A DNA stretch of 64,000 bases from Paenibacillus periandrae (GCF_022458865.1 NZ_JAJNMU010000034.1:16331-80330); one strand, 5' to 3'. Counted from the stretch's first letter, positions 9,185-18,399 are shown. A program made the numbers and translations. Notes: generated from the letters alone by a model not told the origin.

Positions 9185-9343
9185 GAATGATTGGATGCTA
9201 CTTATTATGAATGCTCTTAAAGGTGGGGAAGGTTATAAGCGCTAAGAGATAGGAAATAGTTATAAGTCATTTTGGGGGAGCAATTCCTAACTCGTTTGGT
9301 TACTTCATTACCCTCGTAAGGGCATATGATGTCTTTCAACTAT

Positions 9344-9367
9344 CCCGCCTAACAAGCGGGCTTTTTC
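9344..9367 (+). terminator. Rho-independent terminator
   Basis: CCCGC (9344-9348) pairs with GCGGG (9356-9360), followed by CTTTTTCGTTTTT. Confidence 0.65.
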
Positions 9368-9444
9368 GTTTTTCGCTTCCTCTGGATATCGATACATAAA
9401 AATTAGTTAAATGCGAAAACTACCTCTGCTAGAGGAGGGATGCG

Positions 9445-9657
9445 ATGCTTAGGAAGTTGTTCGGAAAAAGAAAAACAAAGAACGTGTACGTGGAGAGACA
9501 AAAACAGATTCCTGTAGGAGAAGATAAGCCTTCCACTTCCTTAGATGAGATGACAGGAGAAATATTCAACGGCTGCTCAGACGTCGTCTTTCGCGCGATC
9601 AGCATTAGCGGTGTAGCACTCAATGGAATATTGTGTCATATTTCGATTCTTTACTGA
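9445..9657 (+). pseudogene. N-terminal fragment of a GerA-type spore germination protein
   Basis: 70 codons with a strong ribosome binding site (GAGGAGGG). The sequence FGKRKTKN...STSLDEMTGEIFNGCSDVVFRAISISG is the N-terminus of GerA-family germinant receptor A subunits, whose full length is about 480-550 residues. The frame is lost after about residue 60 and the membrane domain is missing. It marks a spore former. A TetR gene follows directly. Confidence 0.6.
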
Positions 9658-9693
9658 TCGTTCTCAATATGTTATATTAATTGAGGGAGGGAG

Positions 9694-10278
9694 ATGGGAA
9701 TGGCGAGAAGCAAGGAGTTTGAAGAGAAAGAGGTCTTGGATAAGGCAATGCGGCTCTTTTGGGAGCAGGGGTACGAGAAAACGTCCATGACCGAGTTGGT
9801 TGAGCATATGGGTATTCATCGAAGAAGCTTGTATGATACTTTTGGAGATAAGCATAGTCTGTTCTTGAAAGCGATGGAGCGGTTTGACGACAAAATCAGC
9901 GCCGCGCTTGCAAGAGAGGTTAAACGATCCAAGACCGCATTCGAGGCATTACAGTTTATTTTTAGCTTCATGATCGACGGGGATGAGGACTCGCCAGCCG
10001 GCTGCTTAATGGTGAATTCGGCCGTAGAATTGGCGGCGCGCGACGTCGAGGTGGACAGCAAGGCCACGAAAGCATTCACGACAGCAGAGCAATTGCTCAA
10101 GGAGATTATTCTTTGGGGACAGCGTGAAGGTGAATTCACCTCCACATACAATGCTGAGGAATTGGCGGAATACCTGCATAATGTATGGATTGGGTTAAGG
10201 GTAATTGCAAGAACCTCGGCTTCCAAAGAAAAGCTTCACCGTATTATTCATATTTCGATGAAACTTTTGGAAGAATGA
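9694..10278 (+). CDS. TetR/AcrR-family transcriptional regulator
   Basis: 194 residues. The N-terminal HTH reads MRLFWEQGYEKTSMTELVEHMGIHRRSLYDTFGDKHSLF, typical of TetR repressors that start with a WEQGYE(K/A)TS helix. The C-terminal ligand domain has the AGCLMVNSAVELAARD motif common in the YxaF/AcrR-like group. The ribosome binding site GGGAGGG precedes the ATG; a second ATG two codons on is also possible. It lies 340 bases upstream of two SDRs and an ene-reductase on the same strand, with a palindrome between them. It probably represses this redox cluster in response to a small electrophile or quinone-like ligand (inference). Confidence 0.9.
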   Translation: MGMARSKEFEEKEVLDKAMRLFWEQGYEKTSMTELVEHMGIHRRSLYDTFGDKHSLFLKAMERFDDKISAALAREVKRSKTAFEALQFIFSFMIDGDEDSPAGCLMVNSAVELAARDVEVDSKATKAFTTAEQLLKEIILWGQREGEFTSTYNAEELAEYLHNVWIGLRVIARTSASKEKLHRIIHISMKLLEE

Positions 10279-10618
10279 GTGTAGTCAGTTCAGTTGTGAA
10301 AAGTTTCCCTGCTAATCCATGCTCTTTCAGATCGATTTATTTTATGCATATTTTAGAATGAACATTCTCAAAAATAATCGCAAAAAAGAAGCTCTAAAGC
10401 TTTACTTTACAATGAAGTTTATCAGGGCAGTTAAAATAACAAACAACACAACACACAAAAACAACAGGACAAGGCACGCAGTTTTTTTTTGTGAAATTGG
10501 GAATGGTCGTTCCCGATAAGGGACGAATATCGAGCAATACTCGCTTACCGTATCTACTACGTATCACAACGCGAATAGCTTCAAAAAACATTTTCATAAA
10601 TAAAAGGAGCACATAACA
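10279..10618 (+). promoter_or_regulatory. Regulatory gap with candidate TetR operator (10351-10374)
   Basis: No gene is supported here. The inverted repeat TTTTAGAATGAACATTCTCA at 10351-10370, extending to AAAA (10374), has GAATG/CATTC arms around AA and T/A-rich flanks. This is a plausible operator for the TetR protein encoded just upstream. The SDR ribosome binding site AAAGGAGCA lies at the end of the gap. Confidence 0.45.
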
Positions 10619-11320
10619 ATGAATATTTCTCAACAAGTTGCATTTGTCACTGGCGCGAACCGAGGTTTTGGTCGGTATCTCGCCCTTGAACTTCTATCCA
10701 GAGGAGCTAAGGTGTATGCCGGAGCCAGAAATCCGCAGTCCATTGACATTCCCGGTGCAATTCCTGTAAAGCTTGATATTACGAACCCTCAAGAGGTAGC
10801 GGCAGCTGCTATGGCCGCTCAAGATGTTACGCTTCTGATCAACAATGCAGGCTCGGCTACAGGAGCTACTTTGCTTAACGGTGATCTCGATCAAATACAG
10901 TTGGAATTTAATACGCACTTCTTCGGCACGTTATCCATGATTCGCAATTTCTCACCTATTCTTATTAATAATGGTGGGGGATCCATACTGAATATCCTTT
11001 CCGCATTATCATGGTTCAGTAGTGGGGGGAGTGAAGGCGCTTATTCGGCTGCAAAGGCGGCTGCGTGGGCAATGACGAACGATTTGCGCTTAAATCTGTA
11101 TCCTCAAAATGTGAGAGTAACTGGCTTGCATGTGGGCTTTATGGATACAGACATGACATCAGGCGTTGTAGCTCCTAAGTCCAACCCGGCTGATATTGCA
11201 AAAATTGCAATTGATGGAATAGAGTCCGATAGCTTTGAAATTCTTGCTGATGAACCGAGCCGTCAACTCCAGCGTGCTCTCGCTGGCGGTATAGCAGCTA
11301 TTTACCCACAGCTTAAATGA
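10619..11320 (+). CDS. Short-chain dehydrogenase/reductase
   Basis: 233 residues. Rossmann motif TGANRGFG near residue 11 for NAD(P) binding, LINNAG around residue 74, and the active site with Ser in NILSALSW and YSAAKAA (YxxxK). Full length for a classical SDR. A ribosome binding site AAAGGAG precedes the ATG. The stop codon overlaps the ATGATG start of the next SDR (11317), so the two are translationally coupled. The substrate is unknown; the neighbours (TetR, ene-reductase) suggest carbonyl or xenobiotic reduction. Confidence 0.88.
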   Translation: MNISQQVAFVTGANRGFGRYLALELLSRGAKVYAGARNPQSIDIPGAIPVKLDITNPQEVAAAAMAAQDVTLLINNAGSATGATLLNGDLDQIQLEFNTHFFGTLSMIRNFSPILINNGGGSILNILSALSWFSSGGSEGAYSAAKAAAWAMTNDLRLNLYPQNVRVTGLHVGFMDTDMTSGVVAPKSNPADIAKIAIDGIESDSFEILADEPSRQLQRALAGGIAAIYPQLK

Positions 11321-12102
11321 TGAGCAAAACTGTACTAATTACCGGAGCTTCGGGCGGAATTGGAAAAGAGCTGGCGGATCGTTTCGCTAAAGACGGATAC
11401 GACTTGGTGCTGGTCGCACGCAGCGAGGAAAAGCTCGTGGATATCGCGAGGGAATATCGGGAAAAGTACCGTGTCCAAACGACATACTTCGCCAAAGATG
11501 TTGCGTTACCTGGCGTGGCGGAGGAAATCTACAGGGAGCTTAAAGAAAAAGGGATCACCGTCGACTTTCTTGTTAATAATGCGGGCTTCGGCTTATACGG
11601 AGAATTCTTGGAGACAGAGTTGGAGCAAGAGATCAATATGATCGACATTAATATCAAGGCTCTGACTGTAATGACAAAGGTTTTCTTACCGGATATGGTC
11701 AAAAGGCACCAAGGTGGGGTACTGAATGTGGCTTCGTTGGTGGCTTTCTTTCCTGGACCACTGATGGCAGTTTACTACGCTACAAAAGCGTACGTACTAT
11801 CGTTCACTGAGGCTTTGGAGAATGAGCTGCGCGGCACAGGTGTGACTTTGTCCGCACTCTGTCCAGGAGCGACAGCAACTGGTTTTGTCGATCGTGCTGG
11901 GCTAGCCACCTCAAAGCTGTTTAGAAGCGGCGTCATGGAGGTGGGGCAGGTGGCTGACATAGGATATCGCGAATTCTTGCGGGGCAAGACTTTAATCATA
12001 ACAGGGGGGCGTAACAAGTTCATGGCGTTCTTACCGCGGTTGCTGCCTCGCAAGCTCATGATAAATGCGGTCAGATCCGCACAGGCTAAAGTGCACCGTT
12101 AA
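11317..12102 (+). CDS. Short-chain dehydrogenase/reductase, DltE-like
   Basis: 261 residues starting inside the end of the previous SDR (ATGA overlap). Cofactor motif TGASGGIG, NNAGFGLYGEF, catalytic YYATKAYVLSF (YxxxK), and the PGATATGF loop. The C-terminus (FLPRLLPRKLMINAV) matches the YqjQ/DltE-like uncharacterised SDR group. It is co-transcribed with the SDR upstream and probably with the ene-reductase 57 bases downstream. Confidence 0.88.
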   Translation: MMSKTVLITGASGGIGKELADRFAKDGYDLVLVARSEEKLVDIAREYREKYRVQTTYFAKDVALPGVAEEIYRELKEKGITVDFLVNNAGFGLYGEFLETELEQEINMIDINIKALTVMTKVFLPDMVKRHQGGVLNVASLVAFFPGPLMAVYYATKAYVLSFTEALENELRGTGVTLSALCPGATATGFVDRAGLATSKLFRSGVMEVGQVADIGYREFLRGKTLIITGGRNKFMAFLPRLLPRKLMINAVRSAQAKVHR

Positions 12103-12159
12103 TCGAAAGAAACATTGAAGCTAATAAAATAAACTCAATTCAAAGAGGGGTTTTTAAAA

Positions 12160-13242
12160 ATGGAAAAACTGTGGAGCAAAACGAAAATTGGCAACCTGGA
12201 ATTACCCCATCGGTTAGCGATGGCACCAATGACACGTAGTAGAGCGCAAGAGGATGGTACCCCGGGAGAGCTAACTTCCCTTTATTATGCTCAAAGAGCA
12301 TCGATGGGTTTAATTATTACTGAAGGCACACAACCTTCTGATGATGGTCAAGGTTACTTAAGGTCACCGGGCATCTATACGGAAAAGCATATTGAAGGTT
12401 GGAAAAAGGTTACGGATGCGGTACATGAAGCAGGTGGATTTATATTTATCCAATTAATGCATGTCGGTCGTGTTTCGCACCCCGACAATACACCACATCA
12501 TCGTCAACCCGTTGCACCATCTGCAATCGCACCCGGTGTAGAAATGTTTACGGCGAAAGGGATGCAGGAAATACCCGTTCCAAGAGAGTTAAGTGAAAAA
12601 GATATCCAGACGACAATTGCAGACTTCCGGAAAGCAGCAGCGGCAGCTATTAAAGCCGGAGCTGACGGCGTTGAAATTCATGGGGCCAATGGTTATCTGA
12701 TTAATCAATTTATTGGAGCGAATTCTAATACACGATCGGATAAATACGGTGGATCGATAGAGAACCGCGCTCGCTTTGGAATTGAAGTAACGAAAGCAAT
12801 CGTTGAAGAAATTGGAGCCGAACGAACAGGCTTCCGTATTTCGCCGGGAACACCTCTTAACGGAATTGATGAGGGCGAACACGGTCCTGAAGTTTATCTT
12901 CACCTTGTAAAAGAATTAGCACAATATAATTTAGCTTACCTCCATGTTATGCATTTAGGGAACGAAACACTTCTCCGTGAAATTCGCAACATCTGGCCAA
13001 ATCCATTATTAGTCAATAGAGCTGGACGAGCTCTAGAAGATCTTAGTGCAGATATTGATAATGGCCTTGCTGATATGGCGCCAGTCGGAGTTTGGTCATT
13101 AGCTAATCCGGACTTAGTTGAACGTCTTAAAGAAGGCTTTCCTTTGAATGAAGCAGATCGTAAAACATTGTACGCTAGTCATGGAAACGAGGGTTACACA
13201 GATTATCCTACGATGAAAGAACTTCAATCTCAACAACAGTAA
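12160..13242 (+). CDS. Old Yellow Enzyme family flavin oxidoreductase (ene-reductase)
   Basis: 360 residues forming an FMN TIM barrel. LAMAPMTRSRA near the N-terminus, the QLMHVGRVSHP strand, GVEIHGANGYLINQFI with the substrate-binding His-Asn pair, NTRSDKYGGSIENRARF, and a C-terminal FMN-phosphate region (LVNRAGRALED) identify an NemA/OYE-class enzyme. It reduces activated C=C bonds of enones, nitro compounds or maleimides with NAD(P)H. AGAGGGG precedes the ATG and a strong terminator follows. The context is an electrophile-responsive TetR operon. Confidence 0.92.
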   Translation: MEKLWSKTKIGNLELPHRLAMAPMTRSRAQEDGTPGELTSLYYAQRASMGLIITEGTQPSDDGQGYLRSPGIYTEKHIEGWKKVTDAVHEAGGFIFIQLMHVGRVSHPDNTPHHRQPVAPSAIAPGVEMFTAKGMQEIPVPRELSEKDIQTTIADFRKAAAAAIKAGADGVEIHGANGYLINQFIGANSNTRSDKYGGSIENRARFGIEVTKAIVEEIGAERTGFRISPGTPLNGIDEGEHGPEVYLHLVKELAQYNLAYLHVMHLGNETLLREIRNIWPNPLLVNRAGRALEDLSADIDNGLADMAPVGVWSLANPDLVERLKEGFPLNEADRKTLYASHGNEGYTDYPTMKELQSQQQ

Positions 13243-13266
13243 AGAATAACATGGATATTGCTTTAT

Positions 13267-13301
13267 GATGGCGTACAAATTAAAGTACGCCATCAATTTT
13301 T
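13267..13301 (+). terminator. Terminator of the TetR-SDR-ene-reductase unit
   Basis: GATGGCGTAC (13267-13276) pairs perfectly with GTACGCCATC (13285-13294), followed by a T run. Confidence 0.8.
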
Positions 13302-13353
13302 CCAATAAACGAATGTGGAATTAAGATAAATGAAAAAAGGAGAAGATGAAGAA

Positions 13354-14353
13354 TTGAAAGCGGCGCAAATGAAAAAATATTCAAAACAAATCCAAGTAGA
13401 TATAAACAATATAAAAATACCGGAAATCAATAATCATGAGGTTCTTATCAAAGTAAAAGCTGCAGGTGTAAATCCTTTAGACATCCTTATTTTAAATGGT
13501 AGTATTCGAATGGTTGCCGATTATGACTTCCCTTTAACTTTAGGAAACGAACTATCCGGCGTTATTGAGGCTGTTGGAAAAGATGTTGTGAAATTCAAGG
13601 TTGGAGATCCAGTTTATACAAGGTTACCAATAAATAAAATCGGAGCTTTTGCTGAGTATGCGGCAGTTCATGAGGATGCGATTTCCGTTATGCCTAAAAA
13701 TCTTTCTTTTATTGAGGCCGCCGCAGTCCCCCTCACGGCTTTGACTGCATATCAAGCCTTGCATGATGTACTGCATGTTCAGCCCGATAAAAAGCTATTT
13801 ATTCCTGGAGGAACCGGCGGCTTTGGTATGATGGCAATCCCGATTGCCAAATCGATGGGCTTATATGTGATTACGAGCGGCAGTGAAAGAGGTAGATCAC
13901 GTACACTGTCCATCGGCGCTGATCAATTCATTAACTATAAAGAGGAAAATTATTTTGATTTGCTATCTAATATTGATTATGTTATCGATACATTAGGGGC
14001 AAAAGAAATTAAAACGGAACTTGCTATTCTCAAACCCCAAGGGAAATTGGTATCATTGAAAGCTTTACCCAATTACCGCTTTGCTGCTGAAAACAAATTT
14101 CCAATATGGAAAAAGCTATTATTTGGTTTAGTAGGTGCTCGTTTAGATCGATTAGCAGCTAAACATAATAAAGAATATCACTTCTTATTCGTGTCCGCCA
14201 ATGGAAGGCAATTACAAAAACTGACGAAACTAGTTGAGGATGAAGATATTAATCCCGCTATAGATTCAGTTTACAATTTTGATGACATTAATATGGCTTT
14301 AAATAAAGATTTCTACTGGCCACTCCGAAGGAAAAGTGATAGTAACCTTTTAA
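13354..14353 (+). pseudogene. Zinc-independent quinone oxidoreductase with 3' frameshift
   Basis: MDR-superfamily NADP oxidoreductase. KAAGVNPLDILILNG, LGNELSGVIEAVG, GDPVYTRLP, LTALTAYQAL and the nucleotide motif GGTGGFGMMAI are in order. The start is taken as TTG at 13354 (reads MKAAQMKKYSK, with AAGGAG upstream); an ATG at 13330 lacks a ribosome binding site. Near 14315 one extra base shifts the frame. The correct C-terminus, TGHSEGKVIVTF and stop at 14351-14353, lies in the +1 frame, while the present frame runs on to 14436. The product would lack the last dozen native residues and carry an unrelated tail, so activity is doubtful. A second ribosome binding site and ATG at 14365 begin a truncated 23-codon frame. 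Confidence 0.75.
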
Positions 14354-14481
14354 GGAGAGGACATATGAAATTTGGAAATATGCTCGAAAGGTGCCTTGGC
14401 ATAACACCGCATTCAAGCTTCGTAGTATTTGGCTGATTACGAACGGGTACGTTAGTTCAATGAAGGACTATACAAACGATG

Positions 14482-14513
14482 AAGGAGCTGCCGAAGCAGC
14501 TCCTTTTGCTTCT
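14482..14513 (+). terminator. Rho-independent terminator
   Basis: AAGGAGCTGC (14482-14491), loop CGAA, GCAGCTCCTT (14496-14505), then TTGCTTCTTT. Confidence 0.85.
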
Positions 14514-14599
14514 TTACGACATCATCATTTTTTTCACCTGTTGGAAGTCAACATCATTATTACATTGAAAGTCGCTTAAATTACGGCTTTTTTTAGTTA

Positions 14600-14681
14600 T
14601 GTAATAAGGTTCTTGTCATCGGTTGATGTCAAGAACCTTATTACATTTCCTATAAATGACAAGAACCTTAGTACATTCCCG
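14600..14681. repeat. TTCTTGTC/GACAAGAA dyad repeat, copy 1, plus third half-site
   Basis: The arms 14600-14620 and 14625-14645 are complementary at 20 of 21 positions around the loop GGTT (left arm TGTAATAAGGTTCTTGTCAT plus C). A further half-site, ATGACAAGAACCTTAGTACA followed by TTCCCG, lies at 14656-14681, about 30 bases on. A weak hairpin with a run of T lies just upstream. The same architecture recurs at 53.7-54.3 kb and 63.3-63.5 kb. Confidence 0.7.
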
Positions 14682-14837
14682 ACGGAGTAAACATAATTCC
14701 ATTGGACTAAACTGCGGTGGGTAAGTACTATGGGAAAAAAAGTTCTCCAGTCTTTGCTTTGTAATCAATTTTCCAAAACTTTGGAAGTTAAATCACAAAA
14801 ACAGAAAGTGTTTGGAATGTGTTTGTATTACTGTAAA

Positions 14838-14914
14838 AACTTTATTTTCAGCGGCAGTCTAGAACTTATTTTCAGCTCATAAACTGCAGCTGGTTTTATA
14901 TTTGCGTCAGTCTA
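14838..14914. repeat. AGTCTA/ACTTATTTTC repeats (candidate transposon-end sites)
   Basis: AACTTTATTTTCAGCGGC (about 14838-14855), AGTCTAGAACTTATTTTCAG (14856-14875) and a further AGTCTA at 14909 resemble, in reverse orientation, the four TAGACT...AAAATTAAGT repeats at 54391-54460. Similar but weaker than that array. No gene is seen in 14437-15011. Confidence 0.4.
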
Positions 14915-14928
14915 TCCTGAAATAACTG

Positions 14929-14975
14929 TATTTCATCATCTGATGGTGCCGCGTTAGCGGCATGGACGTCTAAAT
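14929..14975 (-). repeat. Stub of an IS110 left end with its palindromic target
   Basis: On the minus strand, CATGCCGCTAACGCGGCACC followed by ATCAGATGATGAAA matches the left junction of the IS110 remnant at 48390-48430 nearly base for base, including the target-side flank (GACG(T/C)CCATG). The similarity stops after GATGATGAAA, so only the end of an element remains. Confidence 0.5.
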
Positions 14976-15011
14976 CTATATTTTCATCGATTCTTACTGG
15001 GGAAATTCATA

Positions 15012-15420
15012 CTATATGCGGGTCGATTTTGTACCTATCTGGAGTACTGGATTTCCGAAAGCAGTGCAAATGATAAGGAAGCGGTACAAGGGGAGCGTAA
15101 CGATGAGCGCTGTCACAAATAAAATGTTCAGAGAGAGATGTATCGGGCTTTGACGGGACAGGAAATTGTAGGCATCAGTAGTGAGCAATATTACTTTGAA
15201 TTCACTGGCTTCTTTCTTTGTCTTCATTAACAAAAGCCTGCCATCTGAAACAAGAGAGAAGAACTAAGCAAAATGGCGATCAACTGCCAGTATACATGAC
15301 ATTCAAAACGTTCGGTTTTGACCGGCTTGCATCGGTCAATATGGAAGATGGATTTCCACGTTTTAAATAAATTCTCGATTTGCCAGCGTAGGGAATACAG
15401 GTCATGGTCATGTAGATATT
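15012..15420 (-). pseudogene. IS4-family transposase C-terminal remnant
   Basis: The minus strand reads LRWQIENLFKTWKSIFHIDR with the conserved Y-(x)-R-W-x-I-E signature of IS4 transposases, then a frameshift, then TKKEASEFKVILLTTDAY, which is the usual C-terminal continuation. The catalytic DDE N-terminal part is missing and the frame is broken, so it is inactive. Confidence 0.65.
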
Positions 15421-15849
15421 GATGGCACTTAAACGCTTTGCTAAGTTACCCGTTGAATGGATCGTTTGTATTCAGCGCTTTATTCAAACGTATGTCTCTG
15501 ATGAGGTTAGAGTTACAAAATTTAGTTAATCAACATGTCTGCGGAAATAGTTATCTATACTCAAGAAAATAATGCCGTGCCCAGAGGAGCTTCAGTTTTG
15601 GGGACGGTTATTTGTTGATGAGATCGGGATGACCGAATTGTACCCGATTGACTGGAAGAAATCGATTTCTGTAAACAAATTCCTTCCCTCTTGAACCTTT
15701 TCATGCTAATTTAGATAATACATTGTATGACACACGGGAAGAGGAATGTGGGACAAATCTTCCAATTGGAGTTCAATACTTATGAATTTATTCATGGGCC
15801 TATTTGATTTAATCGAAAATCAGTAATAAAATTTAACACAGCCTATCAA
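15421..15849. other. Gene-poor stretch
   Basis: Only short unrecognised frames are present. One, on the plus strand (about 15424-15528), reads ALKRFAKLPVEWIVCIQRF and may be a gene fragment. Nothing else can be supported. Confidence 0.35.
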
Positions 15850-15888
15850 AAAAGGTTATCTGGGTTTGGATTAACCAGATAACCTTTT
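15850..15888 (-). terminator. Bidirectional-looking terminator after the DUF6223 gene
   Basis: AAAAGGTTATCTGG (15850-15863) pairs perfectly with CCAGATAACCTTTT (15875-15888). It lies 39 bases beyond the stop at 15927. Confidence 0.8.
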
Positions 15889-15926
15889 ACCTAAAATTCA
15901 GATCAAGATATTCAAACCCATTTAGG

Positions 15927-16319
15927 TCAGCCAGCACGGTGGGAGCGGATCAGAGTGATACCGGCAAGAACTAAGCTTATGATCCCCGTCACGATGGCGA
16001 TGACAGCCGCAGCTCTTCCGTCGCCAGTGCCGAAATTACCAGGGAACATGGTCATATGAATTAAAGCATAGACAATGACGATCAGCGCTACCACTACGGA
16101 TATGATGGCCCCGTTTCGCCCACCATTGCCTATACGACGGATGGAGCGGGATAGAGACAGCCCAGCAAAGATTGCGTTCATCAGCCCCACTAACGCGTCT
16201 ACCGTGGACCAGATTCGCCCGGTCGTGATTACATATCCGACTTTATTTTCAGCAAAGGCAATCGTTGGTACAAGTAGAAGCGTACAGAGTATTCCGATTG
16301 AAACTAGTTTCATTTTCAT
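15927..16319 (-). CDS. DUF6223 family membrane protein, paralogue 1
   Basis: 130 residues from the ATG at 16319, with GGAGG (16329-16333) 9 bases upstream. The longer upstream frame runs into IS3 sequence and is rejected. Signal peptide (VSIGILCTLLLVPTIAFAE), then three hydrophobic segments and the recurring GNGGRNGAIIS and GTGDGRAAAVIAI motifs typical of DUF6223. Function is unknown; it is a small integral membrane protein, probably in the cytoplasmic membrane. Two paralogues follow at 17384 and 17844 on the same strand. An IS3 remnant now separates it from them. Confidence 0.8.
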   Translation of the reverse strand: MKMKLVSIGILCTLLLVPTIAFAENKVGYVITTGRIWSTVDALVGLMNAIFAGLSLSRSIRRIGNGGRNGAIISVVVALIVIVYALIHMTMFPGNFGTGDGRAAAVIAIVTGIISLVLAGITLIRSHRAG

Positions 16320-16374
16320 ATGCTCATTCCTCCAATTTATTGTTTCATCGTTTCCAATACAAACGATTTCTAAA

Positions 16375-17142
16375 CTTGATCGAGTTCCCAATCCACAATG
16401 AATCGGGAATACCAGTCCATGACAGCGTATATATACATCCATGCTTCATCCGCACGTATGTAATGTCTACACTCCAGACCTGGTCCGGCTGCGTGATGGG
16501 AGCTTCCGGAGCAAATAAGGATACGTCCAGTGCTGGTAATCCCGTTTGCTCGGATTCGGATCTGGGTAAATGGCCATCAAACCCATTTAACGCATAAAGC
16601 GTCTGACGGTGTTTTCGTGATATCCTCTCCTTCCCGATTCATCACGGTGGCAATCGTTCGATAACCCATGAACGGATGCGCTGTATACAGTTCATCAATC
16701 CGGTGCTTGCGGCGAATTTCCTCCGGAGAGGGTGGGATCGACTGGTAGTACAGGCTGCTGCGGTTGAGGCCTAATAGATCCACTTGAGCTACGACGGAAA
16801 TGTCGGGGTGTTCCCAGTCGAGGAGATCCATACGCTCCAAGCGAGACCAATTAGAGGCCAGATTTTTTTTGATCCACGATAATTGGGTAGTGAGCTAGCC
16901 CACTTCAGCGTAGAATCCATCGATATGCTTTTCGTAGTCTTTCTTCTTCTTTGTGATGCCATTGCGATCATCTACAAACTGTTCCGAGAGATTCTGGACG
17001 GCTTCGGCTTTCCACCAGTTGAGGACATTCGTGTGAATGCCATGCTCCGAGACAGGCTGTGAACCAATTTTTCTTCTTTTAACATTTCTAGTACCAGACG
17101 AGCTTTTTGTTCGGGAGTGAACTTTCTTCTTTTGTTTGTCAT
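16375..17142 (-). pseudogene. IS3-family transposase remnant (OrfA and OrfB, frameshifted)
   Basis: From the ATG at 17142 the minus strand reads MTNKRRKFTPEQKARLVLEM (OrfA HTH), with frame changes through SEHGIHTNVLNWWKAEAVQN. It then gives OrfB: LGLNRSSLYYQSIP, HPFMGYRTIATVMNREG, and PDQVWSVDITY with the first catalytic Asp of the rve integrase domain. It stops at about 16375 after MYIYAVMDWYSRFIVDWELD. At least four frame breaks and loss of the C-terminus make it dead. It sits inside the DUF6223 cluster. Confidence 0.75.
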
Positions 17143-17383
17143 ACAACTAAATCTACTCCTTTTCGCTGTCTAGTTTCTTTGTAGCATTATATTATGGGTC
17201 GCCGTTCGGTGGACGGTGCAACATAGTGAGACTTGGCGCTTTAGCGCCATAGCGATACTCGTATACTTTGTGTAAAAAACTCGCTTCGCTCAGAAACAAG
17301 TTTCGCCACGCTTACCATCGAACATCGCCTCGTCACTCTGTTCATTCGCCATATTTGGTTTATGAAATGGCTTGTAATTCGGT
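17143..17383. other. Gap without a supported gene
   Basis: Between the IS3 remnant and the DUF6223 stop. A GGCGCTTTAGCGCC palindrome at about 17235-17248 is the only structure seen. The plus-strand ORF here overlaps the DUF6223 gene antisense and is judged spurious. Confidence 0.4.
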
Positions 17384-17755
17384 TCAGCTAGTGCGATATC
17401 GGGAGGCGATCCAAGCCATTCCAGAGAGGACGATCGTGATGATCGACAGTATGACGGCAAAGGCGGCACCGCCTCGCCCGTTACCGGAACCAATATCGCC
17501 AGGAGTGTGACCAAAATGCGGCCCAGCGATGAAATAGACAATCAATGCCAACACAACGGCCACGATGGTCCCAATTCGCCAATTACCTTTGCCGGAACGA
17601 TCAGAGGCACGGGCCAAAGACCACCAACTGATGACCACACTGCCCAACCCCATCACCACGGTCACGAGAATACTGATTCGTGCGGAAGTAAAACCGTAGA
17701 CCTGTTCAGCTGAGGCAAATGTTGGCACAAATAGAAGTACACAAAATATTTTCAC
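17384..17755 (-). CDS. DUF6223 family membrane protein, paralogue 2
   Basis: 123 residues from the GTG at 17755 with AAAGGAG (17763-17769) 7 bases upstream; the longer frame above it is not preceded by a ribosome binding site. Short signal peptide (IFCVLLFVPTFASAEQ), then three membrane segments and the GNGRGGAAFAVILSIITIVLSGMAW signature. It lies 88 bases after paralogue 3 and is likely in the same operon. Less similar to paralogues 1 and 3 than they are to each other, which points to old duplication. Confidence 0.8.
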   Translation of the reverse strand: MKIFCVLLFVPTFASAEQVYGFTSARISILVTVVMGLGSVVISWWSLARASDRSGKGNWRIGTIVAVVLALIVYFIAGPHFGHTPGDIGSGNGRGGAAFAVILSIITIVLSGMAWIASRYRTS

Positions 17756-17843
17756 GCTTATTCTCCTTTCACTGTCATTACAAAATCTCCTCTTGCGCCC
17801 TCCAAAAAGCACGTTCTCAAGAGGAACAGAAAAAATAGTCGAA

Positions 17844-18236
17844 TTATTTGTTACGAAGAGCGCGGGTCCAAGCCATTCCAGCAAGCACCAAGCCGATCAG
17901 CCCAATCGCGATCGCTAGGATCGCTCCTGCACGCCCGTTGCCAGTGTTGAAACTACTAGGGGTAACGGCTAGATGAAACGCAGAGAGAAGCACACAAAAC
18001 AGACTCAACACGATAGACATAACAGGCCATTGACCAGTGGCAAAACGACTGGTTGGACGGGCGCGAGCGATCCCAGCAACAACCGCGCTGCTTAGCCCAA
18101 TCAACCCAGCCGCAAAAGTCAAGAGCCGCCCGGGGGTGATACTACCATAACCAACACCAGTCCCTTCAGCAAAGGCAATCGTCGGCACAAGTAGAAATAC
18201 AGAAAAAATTGCGAATGAAACGAGTTTGACTTTCAT
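17844..18236 (-). CDS. DUF6223 family membrane protein, paralogue 3
   Basis: 130 residues. Signal peptide VSFAIFSVFLLVPTIAFAEG, nearly the same as in paralogue 1, then GRLLTFAAGLIGLSSAVVAG, a second helix and GNGRAGAILAIAIGLIGLVLAGMAW. GGAGAG lies upstream of the ATG. First gene of the DUF6223 cluster and divergent from a two-component system starting about 160 bases away, suggesting that the response regulator controls the cluster (inference). Confidence 0.82.
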   Translation of the reverse strand: MKVKLVSFAIFSVFLLVPTIAFAEGTGVGYGSITPGRLLTFAAGLIGLSSAVVAGIARARPTSRFATGQWPVMSIVLSLFCVLLSAFHLAVTPSSFNTGNGRAGAILAIAIGLIGLVLAGMAWTRALRNK

Positions 18237-18317
18237 GATTATTTCTCTCCTTTCACAGCCAGTTTACACAACAAATGTCGAGAACTTATGCAGATCTTCC
18301 TCTCTTTGCGTGCATTT

Positions 18318-18347
18318 CTTTAAGAACCTGCCAAATCACGGTATAAT
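18318..18347 (+). promoter_or_regulatory. Candidate promoter of the two-component operon
   Basis: TATAAT at 18342-18347 is a perfect -10 box. The -35 is weak (TTTAAG at 18319). It lies about 50 bases upstream of the response regulator start. Confidence 0.45.
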
Positions 18348-18399
18348 TTCGGTAAGCGATATCACTCTCGTCGATGGAAGCAGACTAAAGGGGAAAGAT

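Noticed and set aside
15104..15138. TGTCACA at about 15112 as a seventh ECF41 promoter
   Set aside because: No CGTC or TGTC occurs 16 bases downstream, and it lies inside an IS4 remnant.
18226..18399. N-terminal extension of the response regulator
   Set aside because: It overlaps the divergent promoter and signal-peptide gene start; the receiver domain begins at METKLLLVEDE, and a ribosome binding site lies at 18388.
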